Origin: Ectobius pallidus
Lineage: Eukaryota > Arthropoda > Insecta > Blattodea > Ectobiidae
Assembly: GCA_964059195.1 (NCBI GenBank)
Contig: CAXKWD010000004.1
Span: forward strand, 121,430,043 to 121,494,042
Direction: 5' to 3'
DNA length: 64,000 bases
How positions within the stretch are numbered: the stretch's first letter is position 1; each line of letters opens with the position of its first letter. Positions 1 to 11,204 of this stretch are shown here, piece after piece. The notes under the pieces were generated by a model. That model was given only the letters and a program-made list of their open reading frames with translations. It did no database searches and was not told where the DNA came from. The position numbers and the translations under genes were made by a program.

Positions 1-780
1 TAAATGTTTTGTATTTTATGTAAATTTAAATTAAATTTTGTGGTAATTATCCTATCTGCTTAGCCTATTTTCAGTAGCGGTCAAGTGCTGTTTTCTTGAC
101 ATTTCAAAGGCTTGTAGCTCCTCTATCCCTTCGAGTCACAGAATGATTTTGTTTTTATTTTAAAGTACACTATAAGGGCTTCTCATCCTGGCATTTTCAG
201 ATTTTTATCACTTGTCCCACATTACTTTTTGGGACCGAGAAAAAGCACGATTTACATTTTTTTCGAAGTTTAAGCAAATGTTTCAGGGTGAAGGACCACC
301 AGTAACAGCTCAGTTTTTTTCCTACACATACTCCTCATACATAAGTGTAACAGGAAAAAAAATTGGCCTGTTACTCCAAGTCCTTCGTTGTTTTTTTAAT
401 GCCTAAAATTACGCAAAACGACAGTTCACGAACGAAGATTAGAGCCCTAAAAACGTCTGTTTAGACTTAACTTAAATCTAATTTAGTATGCACAAATGAA
501 AGTCCATTCTTTAAGCTTTCCAATGAGCCCTATCTGATCATCCTACTGATTCAAATATAAATTCTACGGCTTTCAGAAAATAGGTCTGAAATTACATTTT
601 TTGCTTGTTCGTGCTCCAAACAAATGCCTATACCTCAGGAGTAAAATTTTTTAGAGGTATAACAAGATTTGTTTTGGGGTTCAGAAGACTGGTACACATC
701 ACCTACCAAATTTTATCAAAATAAAAAATGGTGTGGCAAAACATTTTCTTAAAATTTGTTGATTTAATATGGAATGACCC
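1..780 (+). repeat. Arm of a fold-back transposon, cut by the window start
   Basis: This stretch matches the right arm of the fold-back element at 8337-11204 (its positions about 10425-11204) in the same orientation, and matches the left arm in inverted orientation. It ends with the element terminus GGAATGACCC. Differences from the other two copies are scattered substitutions and small indels. The other half of this copy would lie left of the window, or this may be a solo arm. No coding potential is evident; the short ORF at 212-406 is a by-product of repeat sequence. Confidence 0.85.
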
Positions 781-855
781 TGTTCCTAGAAAAATTGGTC
801 TTTAAAGGAGGTGGTCGCTAAAGAGGGGTGGTCTTTAAGACGGGTTTTACTGTAT
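781..855. mobile_element. Tc1/mariner-type terminal fragment
   Basis: The segment ends in GGGTTTTACTGTA, the inverse of the CAGTAAAACCC start seen in many Tc1/mariner MITEs and in the element at 46297-46915. A run of imperfect 'ggtcgctaaag / ggtctttaag' words precedes it. Only one end is present. The fold-back arm abuts it directly, so the fold-back probably inserted into this element (inference). Confidence 0.5.
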
Positions 856-859
856 ATGA

Positions 860-1118
860 TTTGCATAGGCAGAGTCTATGTTTTGTTTGAGAGCTCGTAT
901 GTGTTTTGTGTATCGTGTTTTGAAACTTTGGCCTGTTTGTCCTATGTAGAATTTTGTCAGTCATTGCATTTTAGTTTGTAGACTCCTGAATTACTGTATT
1001 TATTTCTGTGTTGTTTATTTCTGTGGGTTGTATTTTGTGGCTTGTTTTGTTCTTCATTCTGAATGCTATTTTGTATCCTTGTTTTCTGAACTGTTGGGCA
1101 ATTTTCTGTGTATTAGAG
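860..1118 (-). pseudogene. Penelope-like element fragment (GIY-YIG end)
   Basis: Reading the minus strand gives GVYKLKC, then after a small indel FYIGQTGQSF and TRYTKHIRALKQN. This is the GVY...YIG core of the GIY-YIG endonuclease domain that follows the reverse transcriptase in Penelope-like elements. Upstream codons give QQFRKQGYKIAFR, a segment that often precedes this domain in the family. The frame is broken and both sides are truncated, so it is a dead remnant. It is a different subfamily from the better preserved copy at 62562-64000. Confidence 0.65.
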
Positions 1119-1122
1119 TTGT

Positions 1123-2112
1123 TATGGCAAGTAAATGTGACTTTGCTATGAAAGTTGAAGTAAGCAGTTCAAAGAAAAAGTACAATAGGAAATATATTTC
1201 GTATTTGGAATTAGGATTTACTTGGTGCAGTCATGAAAGTGAACACAAACCACAGTGCGTTTTGTGTAATGAAGTGTTGTCGAATGAGTGTATGAAACCT
1301 GCAAAATTCTGACGACATTTAGATACAAAGAAAGCATTGTGTTGTAAAACACAAACCAATTGAGTTTTTTTCAGCGATGCTTAAAAACACTAAATTGTGG
1401 GAAAGAGAAAGATTCAACCATGGGTTCAATTAATAGCAAGGCATTGGAAGCACCTTACTTCTTAAGTTTATGCATAGCCGAAACAGGGAAACCTCATTCC
1501 ATCGGGGAAAATTTATTTCTTCCAGCTATACAAGATGTTAGGCCTATTATTATGTATTTCATGTTTTTGCCCTGGCTGAGTGGTAGAGAAGGCTTTATGG
1601 CCAGGTTAAATAAATCAATAAATAAATAAAAACTACGTTTGGCCACAAATTTCTAAAAGATATCGATTTGATTCCTCTTTCAAATGACACTGTTGTTGGT
1701 CGGAGAATTAACGATATGGCAGGTAACGTAGAATCTCAGTTAATCGAAAACGTTAAGCAGAGTCCTTATTATACGTTACACAAAACTACTGATGTCACAA
1801 ATGATGCGCAATTGATGTGCTACGTTAGATATGCACACAGTGATGACTTACAGGACAATATTTTATTTTGTACATCTTTGCCAACACGAACAACTGGAGA
1901 AGAAATATTTCACTCTCTTGATAGTTACATAAAAGAGAAAGGGATCCTGTGGGGAAAAATGTGTAGGTTTATGCTCAGATGGAGCCTGTGCCCTTACAGG
2001 CAGACATAGTGGGGTTGTTTCTAAAGTCAAGGAAATAGCTCCAGATATGAAATGGGGGAATTGTTTCATACATAGGGAAGCATTGGCCTCCAAAGGAATG
2101 AGAATATTATAG
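1123..2112 (+). pseudogene. hAT transposase relic, ZBED5/FAM200 type
   Basis: The reading starts MASKCDFAMK and shows a BED-type zinc finger half, LGFTW...PQCVLCNEVLSNE, whose following His region is preserved as RHLDTK after an in-frame TGA at 1310-1312. Further on come KPHSIGENLFLPA, IDLIPLSNDTVVGRRI, LPTRTTGEEIF and, after frameshifts, TGRHSGVV and HREALAS. These match, in order, the conserved segments of ZBED5/FAM200-like hAT-derived transposases. The C-terminal dimerisation half is missing. A short SINE/LINE tail (1566-1632) interrupts the gene. It cannot encode a working protein. Confidence 0.8.
1566..1632 (+). repeat. Short retroposon tail inserted in the hAT gene
   Basis: A segment beginning gccctggctgagtggtagag and ending in repeated AATAA units breaks the hAT transposase reading frame. 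The simple AATAA tail is typical of the 3' end of a SINE or LINE. The body is too short to classify. The hAT coding sequence resumes immediately after it. Confidence 0.5.
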
Positions 2113-3111
2113 GAACACCACACAAGACAACACCAACATCTTAAACGAACAATTACAGTTCAAATCACATGCACTCTACGACACAGTCATTCAAAAATGT
2201 CTTCCTAGCCACAGCGGTGGCATCATGGGAGTCAGTTGCTGAAGATGGCTGCTTCACGCGGTTCAAAACACACCAACAAGGTAATTAACATTGCCATACC
2301 ACAGTAGTGAATGTCAGTGAATAAAGCTATATGCTCGAGGTAAATCATTAAGTTATTACATCACTACAAAATGGACAAAACACAAGACAATTTTTTTTGT
2401 TTAGATATATTATGCTTCTGAGAAATTTTGTTGTTATAGTAACTTTTGGCAAGATCATACGAGTGAGAAATAATGTTGACTAGTATGATGCAAGTGACGC
2501 TATAGCTCAAATTATGACCCTCTTACATCACCTCTAATGGGTTTCGAAATGGGCTAAGTCAACAGTCAACACTAGAACAAATTTCAATACATTCCCTGCT
2601 ATCCTGTGAATGCTGCTAGGCATGCACAGTGGGTTATATCAGATATTTTAGTCGGTCTGCTTTTTTTCCCCCTACCTGTACATGTGCTGGTGTGTAAGGA
2701 AAAATGAGAAGAAAAAAAAGTCTTATTTTGCAGATTATGGCATTTGTGGGTATATTTAAGAAATTCACATAACTGTGCAGCTTCCAGTTGTCTGCAAATG
2801 ATACCTAATATCTTAATGTATCAAGGTAATATAATCTTGAAATCAGAATACATAATTTTACAATGATTTTAATTTGTATAAATTTCAGTCTAATTTGTTT
2901 GTATCTGTCCTATAAGACGATCCTAGATTATGGGGGCTTTTTTTCATGATTCAACTATAGTCTTATCTGCAGATTTATTTATTTTATTTCTTCCTGCAAC
3001 CCCTGCAGGTTGCCATTGACAAAGAGTACCAACAACAAATATATATGTGCAAGGTAAAAGAAAACAGATTAAATCAATATTGAAGCTTTAACAATTAGTA
3101 TATAGATAACA
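2113..3111. other. No gene recognised
   Basis: Anonymous AT-rich sequence. I see no ORF with family features. The right end, from about 2985, with a T-rich edge and a run of repeat-like sequence, probably belongs to the 3' untranslated tail of the minus-strand LINE relic that follows. Confidence 0.4.
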
Positions 3112-3680
3112 ACTTAAAATTAGAAGTCATGGTCCACAGGTATGATTGTGAAATATGGCAATAGACCCTTTCAATGCCACCAATGATATTTCTAAGGATG
3201 GCTTTGTGCAGGCCGAACTTTTTGGAGAAGTCAAAAAGTAGTTTTGGGATGGTAAAACGTGCTTCATCATTAATCCTGTCACTGTTATGGATGTTAGATG
3301 GTATTTATCCTTGTAATACTTAATGGTGGGTTCATAGATTCGTCTCTTCTCCTCATTCACCTCCTCCGGCTGATCCTCATGGGACTCCAATCTTACGGTT
3401 GGATCGATTATATGCCCTTCAGATGACTGAGGATTGAAGGCTATAATATCCACCCTGTGAATACTACCCTCATTGGAAAGACCATGCACTTCTTCAAAAA
3501 CAGAGAAACCCTTTTCCCTTAAGGCATTAGCAATTAATGATCTAATTGTGTGATGACGAGTTGCGTAGGAGTTCTCCATGTGGACAGGCCCCTCGAACTC
3601 CCCCTGTGGCAACGCCTACAAAGGTTACCGTCCTGGGACCTGCCTGGTACACTACGGACTGCTGATATATTCGCTGTCAT
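3112..3680 (-). pseudogene. LINE C-terminal relic with restriction-like endonuclease features
   Basis: The minus-strand ORF (161 codons) contains RHHTIRSLIANALREKGFSV, then a GSIHRVDIIAF...GHIIDPTVRLE block and RRIYEPTIKYY. The pattern, with acidic residues in VDIIAF and IIDPTVR-E, resembles the PD-D/E restriction-like endonuclease region at the C-terminus of R2/R4-type LINEs. A CRRC pair upstream fits the zinc motif that precedes that domain. A frameshift near 3260 is evident, because the family reading continues in another frame as FTIPKLLFDFSKKFGLHK. The reverse transcriptase portion is absent. The family assignment rests on motif recognition only. Confidence 0.5.
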
Positions 3681-3822
3681 CTTGATTGCTTCTCGCCATT
3701 CAATTAAGAATAAAATTATCTAATTCATCCAATTTATGTAAAAACAATGTGTTATAACATTAAACTATTTTTCTGTTAAATAAATTATTTTAATAAAACA
3801 TCTAGCAGTTGTGTAAATAAAT

Positions 3823-4062
3823 GTGGATGCAGCTATGGGCACATGCTTGTTTGTTACTGAAAATGAAATTAATGAGGGATTTTCTTCATTGTTAGCTAAT
3901 GTAAAATGGGCAAGCTATTTCAGCAGAGACAACAATGTTAAACATCCAGAACTAATGAAGGTGGTTCAATTTTGCTTTGCCATTCCTGCTCACAATGGCA
4001 ATGGAGAATGTTTTCTTGTATGTAGAGTCAATGGTCTAAGGACTACTAGGGTCTACTAAGAA
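3823..4062 (+). pseudogene. hAT transposase C-terminal fragment
   Basis: The 78-codon ORF contains ELMKVVQFCFAIPAHNGNGE followed by CFLVCRVN. This aligns with the hAT dimerisation block, usually written L-K-V-x-F-x-F-x-I-P-x-H-N-A-x-x-E-R-x-F-S. The normal E-R-V-F-S is altered here to E-C-F-L. It belongs to a different hAT lineage from the copies at 1123 and 11205. Only the extreme C-terminus survives. Confidence 0.5.
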
Positions 4063-4275
4063 TTTTTAATTGTACAGTATCATTTTAAGATTATGAGAGA
4101 ATTTATTTATATTCATAAATATTGAGTAAAATTGGCTCAATAGGAAAGTATAAATGGATCAAAAATAAAGGCGAGAGCTGATATTTCACTGTAAAATATT
4201 ATTACATGTGCCGTACCTTAGTAATGTCCTCTTTTTTTTACTTAAGAGAAATATGGTAACCCTGATGTCATAATT

Positions 4276-4416
4276 CCGGTCATGGAAACCGCCACTAATG
4301 GCCATGGGTGTCGGCTTGCTGACCACATGCCTTCCATCCTGCCGTCTGCCTATGGCAGATGACGCAGCGGTCGGGTTGTAGGCCTTGTCCCTTCTGGGAT
4401 GTTAGCGCCACTGAGA
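4276..4416. repeat. Dispersed repeat, copy 1
   Basis: The segment starting ccggtcatggaaaccgccac is closely matched at 12926-13056 in the same orientation, through 'ccatgggtgtcggc', 'gaccacatgcc', 'cctgccgtctgcctatg' and 'gtaggcctt'. It is more GC-rich than its surroundings. No tRNA-like boxes or ORF support a more exact class. It may be the 3' end of a LINE. Confidence 0.75.
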
Positions 4417-4743
4417 TGTCATAATTAAAATTAAATAGAATAAGTTTTCCATTAGTAGTATCTAAAATGCTCTTTATTTCTCTGTTCTTAACAATGATGG
4501 GTTTATTAGCAATGGTGAATAAAAAATGTTAATCCATTTTATAACACTTTATTTCAATGTTCATAATACAACAATTCAACATGCTGAAAGAAGAATTAAA
4601 ATCGTAAATGTTCCTTTGAATTCAGTTTACATTAACTGTGTAGTACAATGATATCAGAATGTAACTACTACATACCCTTACCATGGCGTACAAATCACTA
4701 AGTGGTAAAATTTCCATAAGAACCTCCCATCCAAATCGAAGTA

Positions 4744-5285
4744 CAGTGATACCTCGAGATACGAGTTTAATTCGTTCCGTAACCTTGCTCGTATGTCAAT
4801 TTGCTCGTATCTCAAAGCAATTTTCCCCATTGAAATTAATTGAAATGCCATTAATCTGTTCCAGCCCCAAAAATGCTACCAATTGTTTTTTAATAAAAAA
4901 CATGTATTTATAAATGACAAATATTGTATAAAAACATAATAAAGGAGAATGTAAAGCAAAAAAAAACTGGTTTTATAAAGTGTACATACATATTTGTTAC
5001 ACTTTCTTCGGACACATGGTTATAAAAAGAAATGTGATAAAGTATGTAAATGCACAAAAAGCGCAAAGCCCTAGAAAAACTTAGCAAAGATGCTTCGACA
5101 GCTAGGTAAACAAGCACACTGGGGGAATTCATGGGACAATGCGCGAGACGCACGAGGCGTAGGCGCAGTAAACTGGTGGGCCGTGTGCAGCATCGCAGCT
5201 GGCCGTTCCTCGTATCTCAAATGTCGCTCGTATTTCAAAACAAAACTTCGCTCGCTCGACAGCTCGAAAATGCACAAATGAGTAC
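4744..5285. mobile_element. Non-autonomous element with CTCGTATCTC words
   Basis: It starts after a TA as CAGTGATACCTCGAGATACG and carries repeated CTCGTAT(C/T)TC words near both ends (about 4790-4815 and 5206-5235). The sequence is typical of an old, widespread Tc1/mariner-like MITE found in many invertebrates (recollection, not a search). The right terminus is not preserved in the expected inverted form. Short ORFs here are overlapping shadows with no family features. Confidence 0.5.
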
Positions 5286-5374
5286 TGGATAAAGCTCAAC
5301 TGCCCGAGAGAAAAAATAAACAAATCTTTAGCAGTAACTGCTCTCAAAAGTCAGCTAGAATGGGAATGTAAATT

Positions 5375-5632
5375 CCGGGGTGCGCGGGCAAAGAGAGTTA
5401 AGTCCACTATCCTAAAAAATTGATATATGTCCATAGAGTTATAGATAAAAATGTTCTCTACATTTGTGTTAAGTCCAGTAAGTCATAATCAAAATTGTAC
5501 GATAGTTATGGATGTGTGCCTCACGGGTTTATCCATCTCTAAAGCTATGTTGGGCTGGTATAGTGTGTTAAGTCACTCTAATTCTCAGTAACAAGAAAGT
5601 GGACTTAACTCTCTTTGCCTGCGCACCCCGGA
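5375..5632. mobile_element. MITE with about 36-bp terminal inverted repeats
   Basis: The left end CCGGGGTGCGCGGGCAAAGA runs on into GAGTTAAGTCCACT. The same sequence returns inverted at about 5598-5632, ending TGCGCACCCCGG. Both ends are flanked by AATT, which is palindromic and so may be either repeat or target duplication. The interior is anonymous. It abuts the unidentified gene remnant that starts near 5637. Confidence 0.8.
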
Positions 5633-5636
5633 ATTA

Positions 5637-6270
5637 GTGTTAACTGAAAATCACATTTTCAAAAGAATTAGTAAATTGAAGAGCAGGATAAAGCAAACGT
5701 CAGACCTGAGACTCACTGGAAATAAGCCGACAGTCTTGAAAGATTGGGAACAGGAGTTCCTAGACCAGCTACAAGCAGAATTAAATCTGTCTACTGCAAG
5801 AATGGCAGGTAAGAATTTATATTAAAAAAATACCATATTTACTAACTTATTTTAAATTAATTAAAACTATAGTACAAAGAAGTAACCTATGAATTTTTTT
5901 TTATCATTCCAGCCGGAATAGAAGTTGGTTTAGACAAATCACCATCTACATCAGAACGATTCACTCCAGTGCCCTCCGTTCTTGTAGCTGCGGAGTCGAC
6001 TTCTGAGGTGAGGGACGATACACTAGCTAGGGAATGCACGGGAACTCGAAAAACTGCAGGAAAAAGAAGACACAAAGAATGAAGATGAAGAAATAGCTGA
6101 ACTCAGCAGCACCCAACTCCAAAGGATGGTGTTAGTGAAACGGAAGTGTTGGGGGGAGGGGGAAGGAAGAAAGAAAGAGAACCCGAGTAGATAGGAAAAA
6201 TTAGAAATAGAAGTACTGAATTTAAAGAAAGAAAAGCTACTTTGGGAGAAAGAAAAGAGACAAGAGAGTG
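5637..6270 (+). pseudogene. Unidentified spliced gene remnant
   Basis: Exon-like sequence at 5637-5808 encodes KLKSRIKQTSDLRLTGNKP and WEQEFLDQLQAEL. It is followed by a 104-bp intron with GTAAGA donor (5809) and T-rich AG acceptor (5911-5912). The frame joins cleanly to IEVGLDKSPSTSER and stops near 6080. Further on, another frame gives KLEIEVLNLKKEKLLWEKEK, a charged coiled-coil segment of the kind seen at the C-terminus of Myb/SANT-like proteins carried by Harbinger elements. The upstream part is missing, and the MITE at 5375-5632 abuts it. I do not recognise the family with certainty. Confidence 0.45.
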
Positions 6271-6283
6271 AGAATAGGTCCCC

Positions 6284-6405
6284 GTATTTGTTACCTCTCT
6301 AGGCCTAGTATTCAAAGGTCCTAGATAGCCAAAAGTCCTGGGTTCAAGTCCCAGTGTCAGAGGAATTTTTCTCCTACAATATTCCCTAGTATTCATGCTT
6401 TTTTG
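6284..6405 (+). repeat. tRNA-derived SINE head
   Basis: A B-box-like GGGTTCAAGTCCCAG lies at about 6350. An A-box-like TAGGCCTAGTATTC lies about 45 bases upstream. This is the spacing of an internal RNA polymerase III promoter. The cloverleaf is degenerate, so it is a SINE head rather than a tRNA gene. The body is short and the end is not clear. Confidence 0.5.
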
Positions 6406-8158
6406 TAAACCTTGATTTTAGGGCACTAAAAATATGTTTAGGCTTGTAAATTATTAAATTAAGCACTTAACTAGAACAATAGACAGATACAACTTTACTT
6501 ATTTCTAATAAACGAAAGTTAACATTTTATACTAATAAGCACATTTGGGTATTTTGCTTACTTGTACTGTTATAAATTCATTTTATAGTTTAAAAGTTTT
6601 AAATAATACTTTGCCTTAAATTGCAATTGCCCTAAAATCATAAAGGTCTACTTAGTAGCTATTAGGTAAATAATTAGGGTATTTATTATTTTAACATTCT
6701 TAATATTTTTCTCCTGTGCAGACTAAACCACTTAAGGGTCATATCAATAGTCGTCCCCCAGGTAAGCATGCATACCTACCTAGGTGGCTGGTGATTGATA
6801 GAGGCCTCCTAGCTGGCAAACCCCTAGCGCTGTCAGGCGGTCTCCCAGAACAACATGCTTTCTGTCTGCAAACCACGAGGCATGAGATTCCCGTGTCAAC
6901 ACTGACGTCAACATGCTGGAGTTTGCGAACTATGTGAAGATCATGACGAGAAGCGAGAAAAATGTTGTCGTAGCTATATATGAGTGACATGGAGGACCCT
7001 TCTCACAAATATAGGGATCGCGAATTTAAGGTGCAATTCAGATTTTAAAGGCAAACAAAGGTTGGAGACCAGTTCCTGCTGGCCCCTCCCCTCTGCTATT
7101 GCTGAAGGCGTGTGTAGTAGGTGAAGATGTTAGGCATGGCCATCTTAACTTATTGCCAACATCCACTTTGAATAATACAATGTTCTTATGCTTAAAACTG
7201 TTAAGATAATCTTTCATAATAGTAAAACTAGAGGATTTTGTTGAGAAAACATTCTTAAAAAAATACACCTGGTGAAAATTTATACTGACTTTCTCCCTAT
7301 CATATTGGTCACTATGAAGTAGCCATTTTAGCTCGACCGTGATGCATCTACACAGTTGCCATTCATGAACCTCTGCTGGCAGGGATTTCACAATAAGGAA
7401 CTTCAAGGGGTCTGCCAGCTGCGTGTGGGTAAGCCCCCATACCTGACAGAGCTTTATAAATCTGAACCTAAAAGATGGTCCTGGTTTTGCTCTTCCCCGT
7501 TTCTTTTATTCCCTCCAAGTGTTGATGTTTTTATGAAGAGAGGAGATAGTGAAATAATAGATTTGAAGTTATTAAGTTCACGGTATTACAATTTGAAATA
7601 GTGTTAAAAGAATTAATCAACTTCGAAATACTTTAGTTCATACTGATACCAGTAAAATATTAGAATATGTTAGACCTATAATTATGTATTTTTTAAAATT
7701 TTATATTATTATTATATTATAATAAAGAAAAATAACAAAGTTAAGTAACACATGTTTTACAATTGTACAACTGGTTCTTTACATCTGTGCACATCAGAAT
7801 CCCTACGCCCCATATAGATTACTCATATTCGTTCAGAAATCACCCCCATGAACCCCGACAACACAATTAACAACTTTACTTGAGCAAGCTGACTCTACAA
7901 CTGAGGTACCTCAGAAAAAAACAAGCCGCTGCTCGCAATGGAGAGCTGCGGCTTAGTTTTAGTTACACCAAATCCTAAGCAGCGGCTCAGCTATCAAGGT
8001 GGTTGAGCAACTGCTAGGGAGGAGACTGGACAGTAGCTGCTAGGAATTAGTGAGTTTTGAGCCGCTGCTTGGTTTTATTTATACGACCCAATATCAGCAT
8101 GTTTTGTGCCTGACCTAATGTTTGAATAATGGAACAAAGCAATTCACAGAAGTGATTA
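6406..8158. other. No gene recognised; a compound hairpin cluster near 7920-8075
   Basis: ORFs at 7038-7601 show no family features. Near 7922, 7947, 7975 and 8058 the word AGCCGCTGC or its inverse recurs four times in both orientations, giving a nested hairpin. This is probably a MITE whose ends I could not define. The rest is anonymous AT-rich DNA. Confidence 0.35.
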
Positions 8159-8166
8159 GTGATGAG
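8159..8166. repeat. hAT target-site duplication, left copy
   Basis: GTGATGAG here is repeated exactly at 12066-12073. Eight base pairs is the length made by hAT transposases. Confidence 0.9.
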
Positions 8167-8336
8167 TAAAGCCCGGATTTTCATGCACTATCAAACTTAA
8201 AAACATGCATGCATTCATGCACTATCGTATCTCCAAATATGCACAATGAAGGGCGAAACATGCACTATCAAAAATCCGCACTGTACTGCAATATACAGTA
8301 TTTCAATTCCTCTTAAAACAATATATAACGAGTTTT

Positions 8337-11204
8337 GGGTCATTCCATATTAAATCAACAAATGGGCGTTGCCGCACCATTTTTGATTTTGATGAAATTT
8401 GGTAGGTGATGTGTACCAGTCTTCTGAACCCCAAAACAAATCTTGTTATACCTCTAAAAAATTTTACTCCTGAGATATAGGCATTTGTTTGGAGCACGAA
8501 CAAGCAAAAAATGTAATTTCAGACCTGTTTTCTGAAAGCCGTAGAATTTCTATTTGAATCAATAGGATGATCAGATAGGGCTCGTTGGAAAGCTTAAAGA
8601 ATGGACTTTCATTTGTGCATACTAAATTAGATTTAAGTTAAGTCTAAACAGACGTTTTTAGGGCTCTAATCTTCGTTCGTGAACTGTCGTTTTGCGTAAT
8701 TTTAGGCATTAAAAAAACAACGAAGGACTTGGAGTAACAGGCCAATTTTTTTTCCTGTTACACTTATGTATGAGGAGTATGTGTAGGAAAAAAACTGAGC
8801 TGTTACTGGTGGTCCTTCACCCTGAAAAATTTGCTTAAACTTTGAAAAAAGTGTAAATCGTGCTTTTTCTCGGTCCCAAAAAGTAATGTGGGACAGGTGA
8901 TAAAAATCTGAAAATGCCAGGATGAGAAGCCCTTATAGTGTACTTTAAAATAAAAACAAAATCATTCTGTGACTGGAAGGGATAGAGGAGCTACAAGCCA
9001 TTGAAATATCAAGAAAACAGCACTTGACCGCTACTGAAAATAGGCTAAGCAGATAGGATAATTACCACAAAATTTAATTTAAATTTACATAAAATACAAA
9101 ACATTTATTTACAAATGAGAATTTTCCTCAGTTATACAAATTTCTGATTTTTTGTAATTTTTCTAGCAAATTTTCACATTTGACTTCTTTTTAAGCTACA
9201 TTGATGGCAATTTCAAGTACTGTATTTTCAACTATTTTATTTAGAAACCATTCTTATCCTGGTTTTTTGGATGTAGGTAATGCATTAAACACTAAAAGCT
9301 GCATAAAGCTCTTTAAGATTACATCAAATTAACCTTTTCTGTAGGTTAACCTTTTTCTCCATTAGGTCCTCTAACAGACACACAGTATCTTTTCCTTGGC
9401 ATCATTCTGCTGTACTCATCATTTTCGTAGAAGTCTTGTACATTTTTGACTGAAACTTCATCAAGTTTATTCCTAGTCCTTTTCTCCCTATTCTGTGGCA
9501 AAATCCCGTTCTTTTTCACTAAATTTCTTGACTGGTGGGCTAAGTATTGGTTGACATTAAACTCACTCTGAACTATCCTTTTCCTCCAACTACTGGGAGC
9601 TAAACTTACAATATTCTTTAATTTTTTTAAATTTAAGCTTCTGAATTAGTTGCTTGAACTCATTCGCTAAACTGGCAGGCTGCATGTTCATTGAAAATTC
9701 CTCATTATCAGTTGAAATGTTCAAATCAAAAGACTTACTTAACTTTCCTGATATACTAACCTCATTTGTTAACACTGAGGTTCTAGCTTCAACTGACAGC
9801 TTCTGCGCCTTAACAGGAGAAATACCAAGGACTGAACAAGCATCATTAACTGTTTCAACAAGAATGGTTTCAGGTTCATAAATGTCTGGGCATTCATCTT
9901 CACTGTCAGTACCGGTCTCTGTGCCTTGATTTGGATTTTTAATTTTTTTAACATTTTGTGCACAGTAATATGCTGGTAACAATTTCAATAGCATGTATTC
10001 AGCACAAAATAACAATAGTAATAATTTAAAAAAATAAACTAATCAAAAGATAATGAAGCACAAACACAACCTACATGCTGTGAGTCAGCTCAATAAGTGA
10101 ATAGTGGACAGCATTCAACAGAGGGGCTGGATCATATGAAGCTATGCATATTCAAACATGACTTGGTCAGCAACCAGACTCCAATGAACAGTGCGTGTCC
10201 AAAACTTATGAGTTATTAGTTAACATATAATTCAATATACTGTATAGAAGAGTAGAGTTTAATCCAGTACCTACACCTAATAAACCAGGATAAGAATGGT
10301 TTCTAAATACAGTACTTGAAATTGCCATCAATGTAGCTTAAAAAGAAATCAAATGTGGAAATTTGCTAGAAAAATTACAAAAAATCAGAAAGTTGTATAA
10401 CTGAGGAAAATTCTCATTTGTAAATAAATGCTTTGTATTTTATGTAAATTTAAATTAAATTTTGTGGTAATTATCCTATCTGCTTAGCCTATTTCCAGTA
10501 GCGGTCAAGTGCTGTTTTCTTGATATTTCAAAGGCTTGTAGCTCCTCTATCCCTTCCAGTCACAGAATGATTTTGTTTTAATTTTAAAGTACACTATAAG
10601 GGCTTCTCATCCTGGCATTTTCAGATTTTTATCACCTGTCCCACATTTCTTTTTGGGACCGAGAAAAAGCACGATTTACACTTTTTTCGAAGTTTAAGCA
10701 AATTTTTCAGGGTGAAGGACCACCAGTAACAGCTCAGTTTTTTTCCTACACATACTCCTCATACATGAGAGTAACAGGAAAAAAAATTGGCCTGTTACTC
10801 CAAGTCCTTCGTTGTTTTTTTAATGCCTAAAATTACGCAAAACGACAGTTCACGAACGAAGATTAGAGCCCTAAAAACGTCTGTTTAGACTTAACTTAAA
10901 TCTAATTTAGTATGCACAAATGAAAGTCCATTCTTTAAGCTTACCAATGAGCCCTATCTGATCATCCTATTGATTCAAATAGAAATTCTACGGCTTTCAG
11001 AAAACAGGTCTGAAATTACATTTTTTGCTTGTTCGTGCTCCAAACAAATGCCTTTATCTCAGGAGTAAAATTTTTTAGAGGTATAACGAGATTTGTTTTG
11101 GGGTTCAGAAGACTGGTACACATCACCTACCAAATTTTATCAAAATCAAAAATGGTGTGGCAAAAAAATTTCTTAAAATTTGTTGATTTAATATGGAATG
11201 ACCC
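8337..11204. mobile_element. Fold-back transposon with about 950-bp arms
   Basis: It begins GGGTCATTCCATATTAAATC and ends with the exact inverse at 11204. The arms (about 8337-9293 and 10254-11204) are inverted copies. The loop of about 1 kb carries a decayed coding region. TTTT lies on both sides and may be a target duplication, though low complexity makes that weak. A third arm copy is at 1-780, so this is a family. Arms this long are unlike ordinary MITEs and point to a fold-back or long-TIR DNA transposon. The superfamily is unknown. Confidence 0.9.
9343..10015 (-). pseudogene. Unidentified transposon protein in the fold-back loop
   Basis: The first block (9590-10015, 141 codons) contains CPDIYEPETILVETVNDA and LGISPVKAQKLS. 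One frameshift (around 9600) leads to a second block with SLAPSSWRKR, FNVNQYLAHQSRNLVKKNGI, FYENDEYSRMMPRKRYCVSV and GPNGEK, ending at 9343. I recall uncharacterised multi-copy proteins with this same two-part layout (a 'SP-K' helix region, then 'YEnDe-SR-MPgKkD-vsV') in many invertebrates and fish, but I cannot name the family. The expected continuation after the GPNGEK region is missing, so it is truncated. Its place between long arms suggests an element-encoded protein. Confidence 0.55.
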
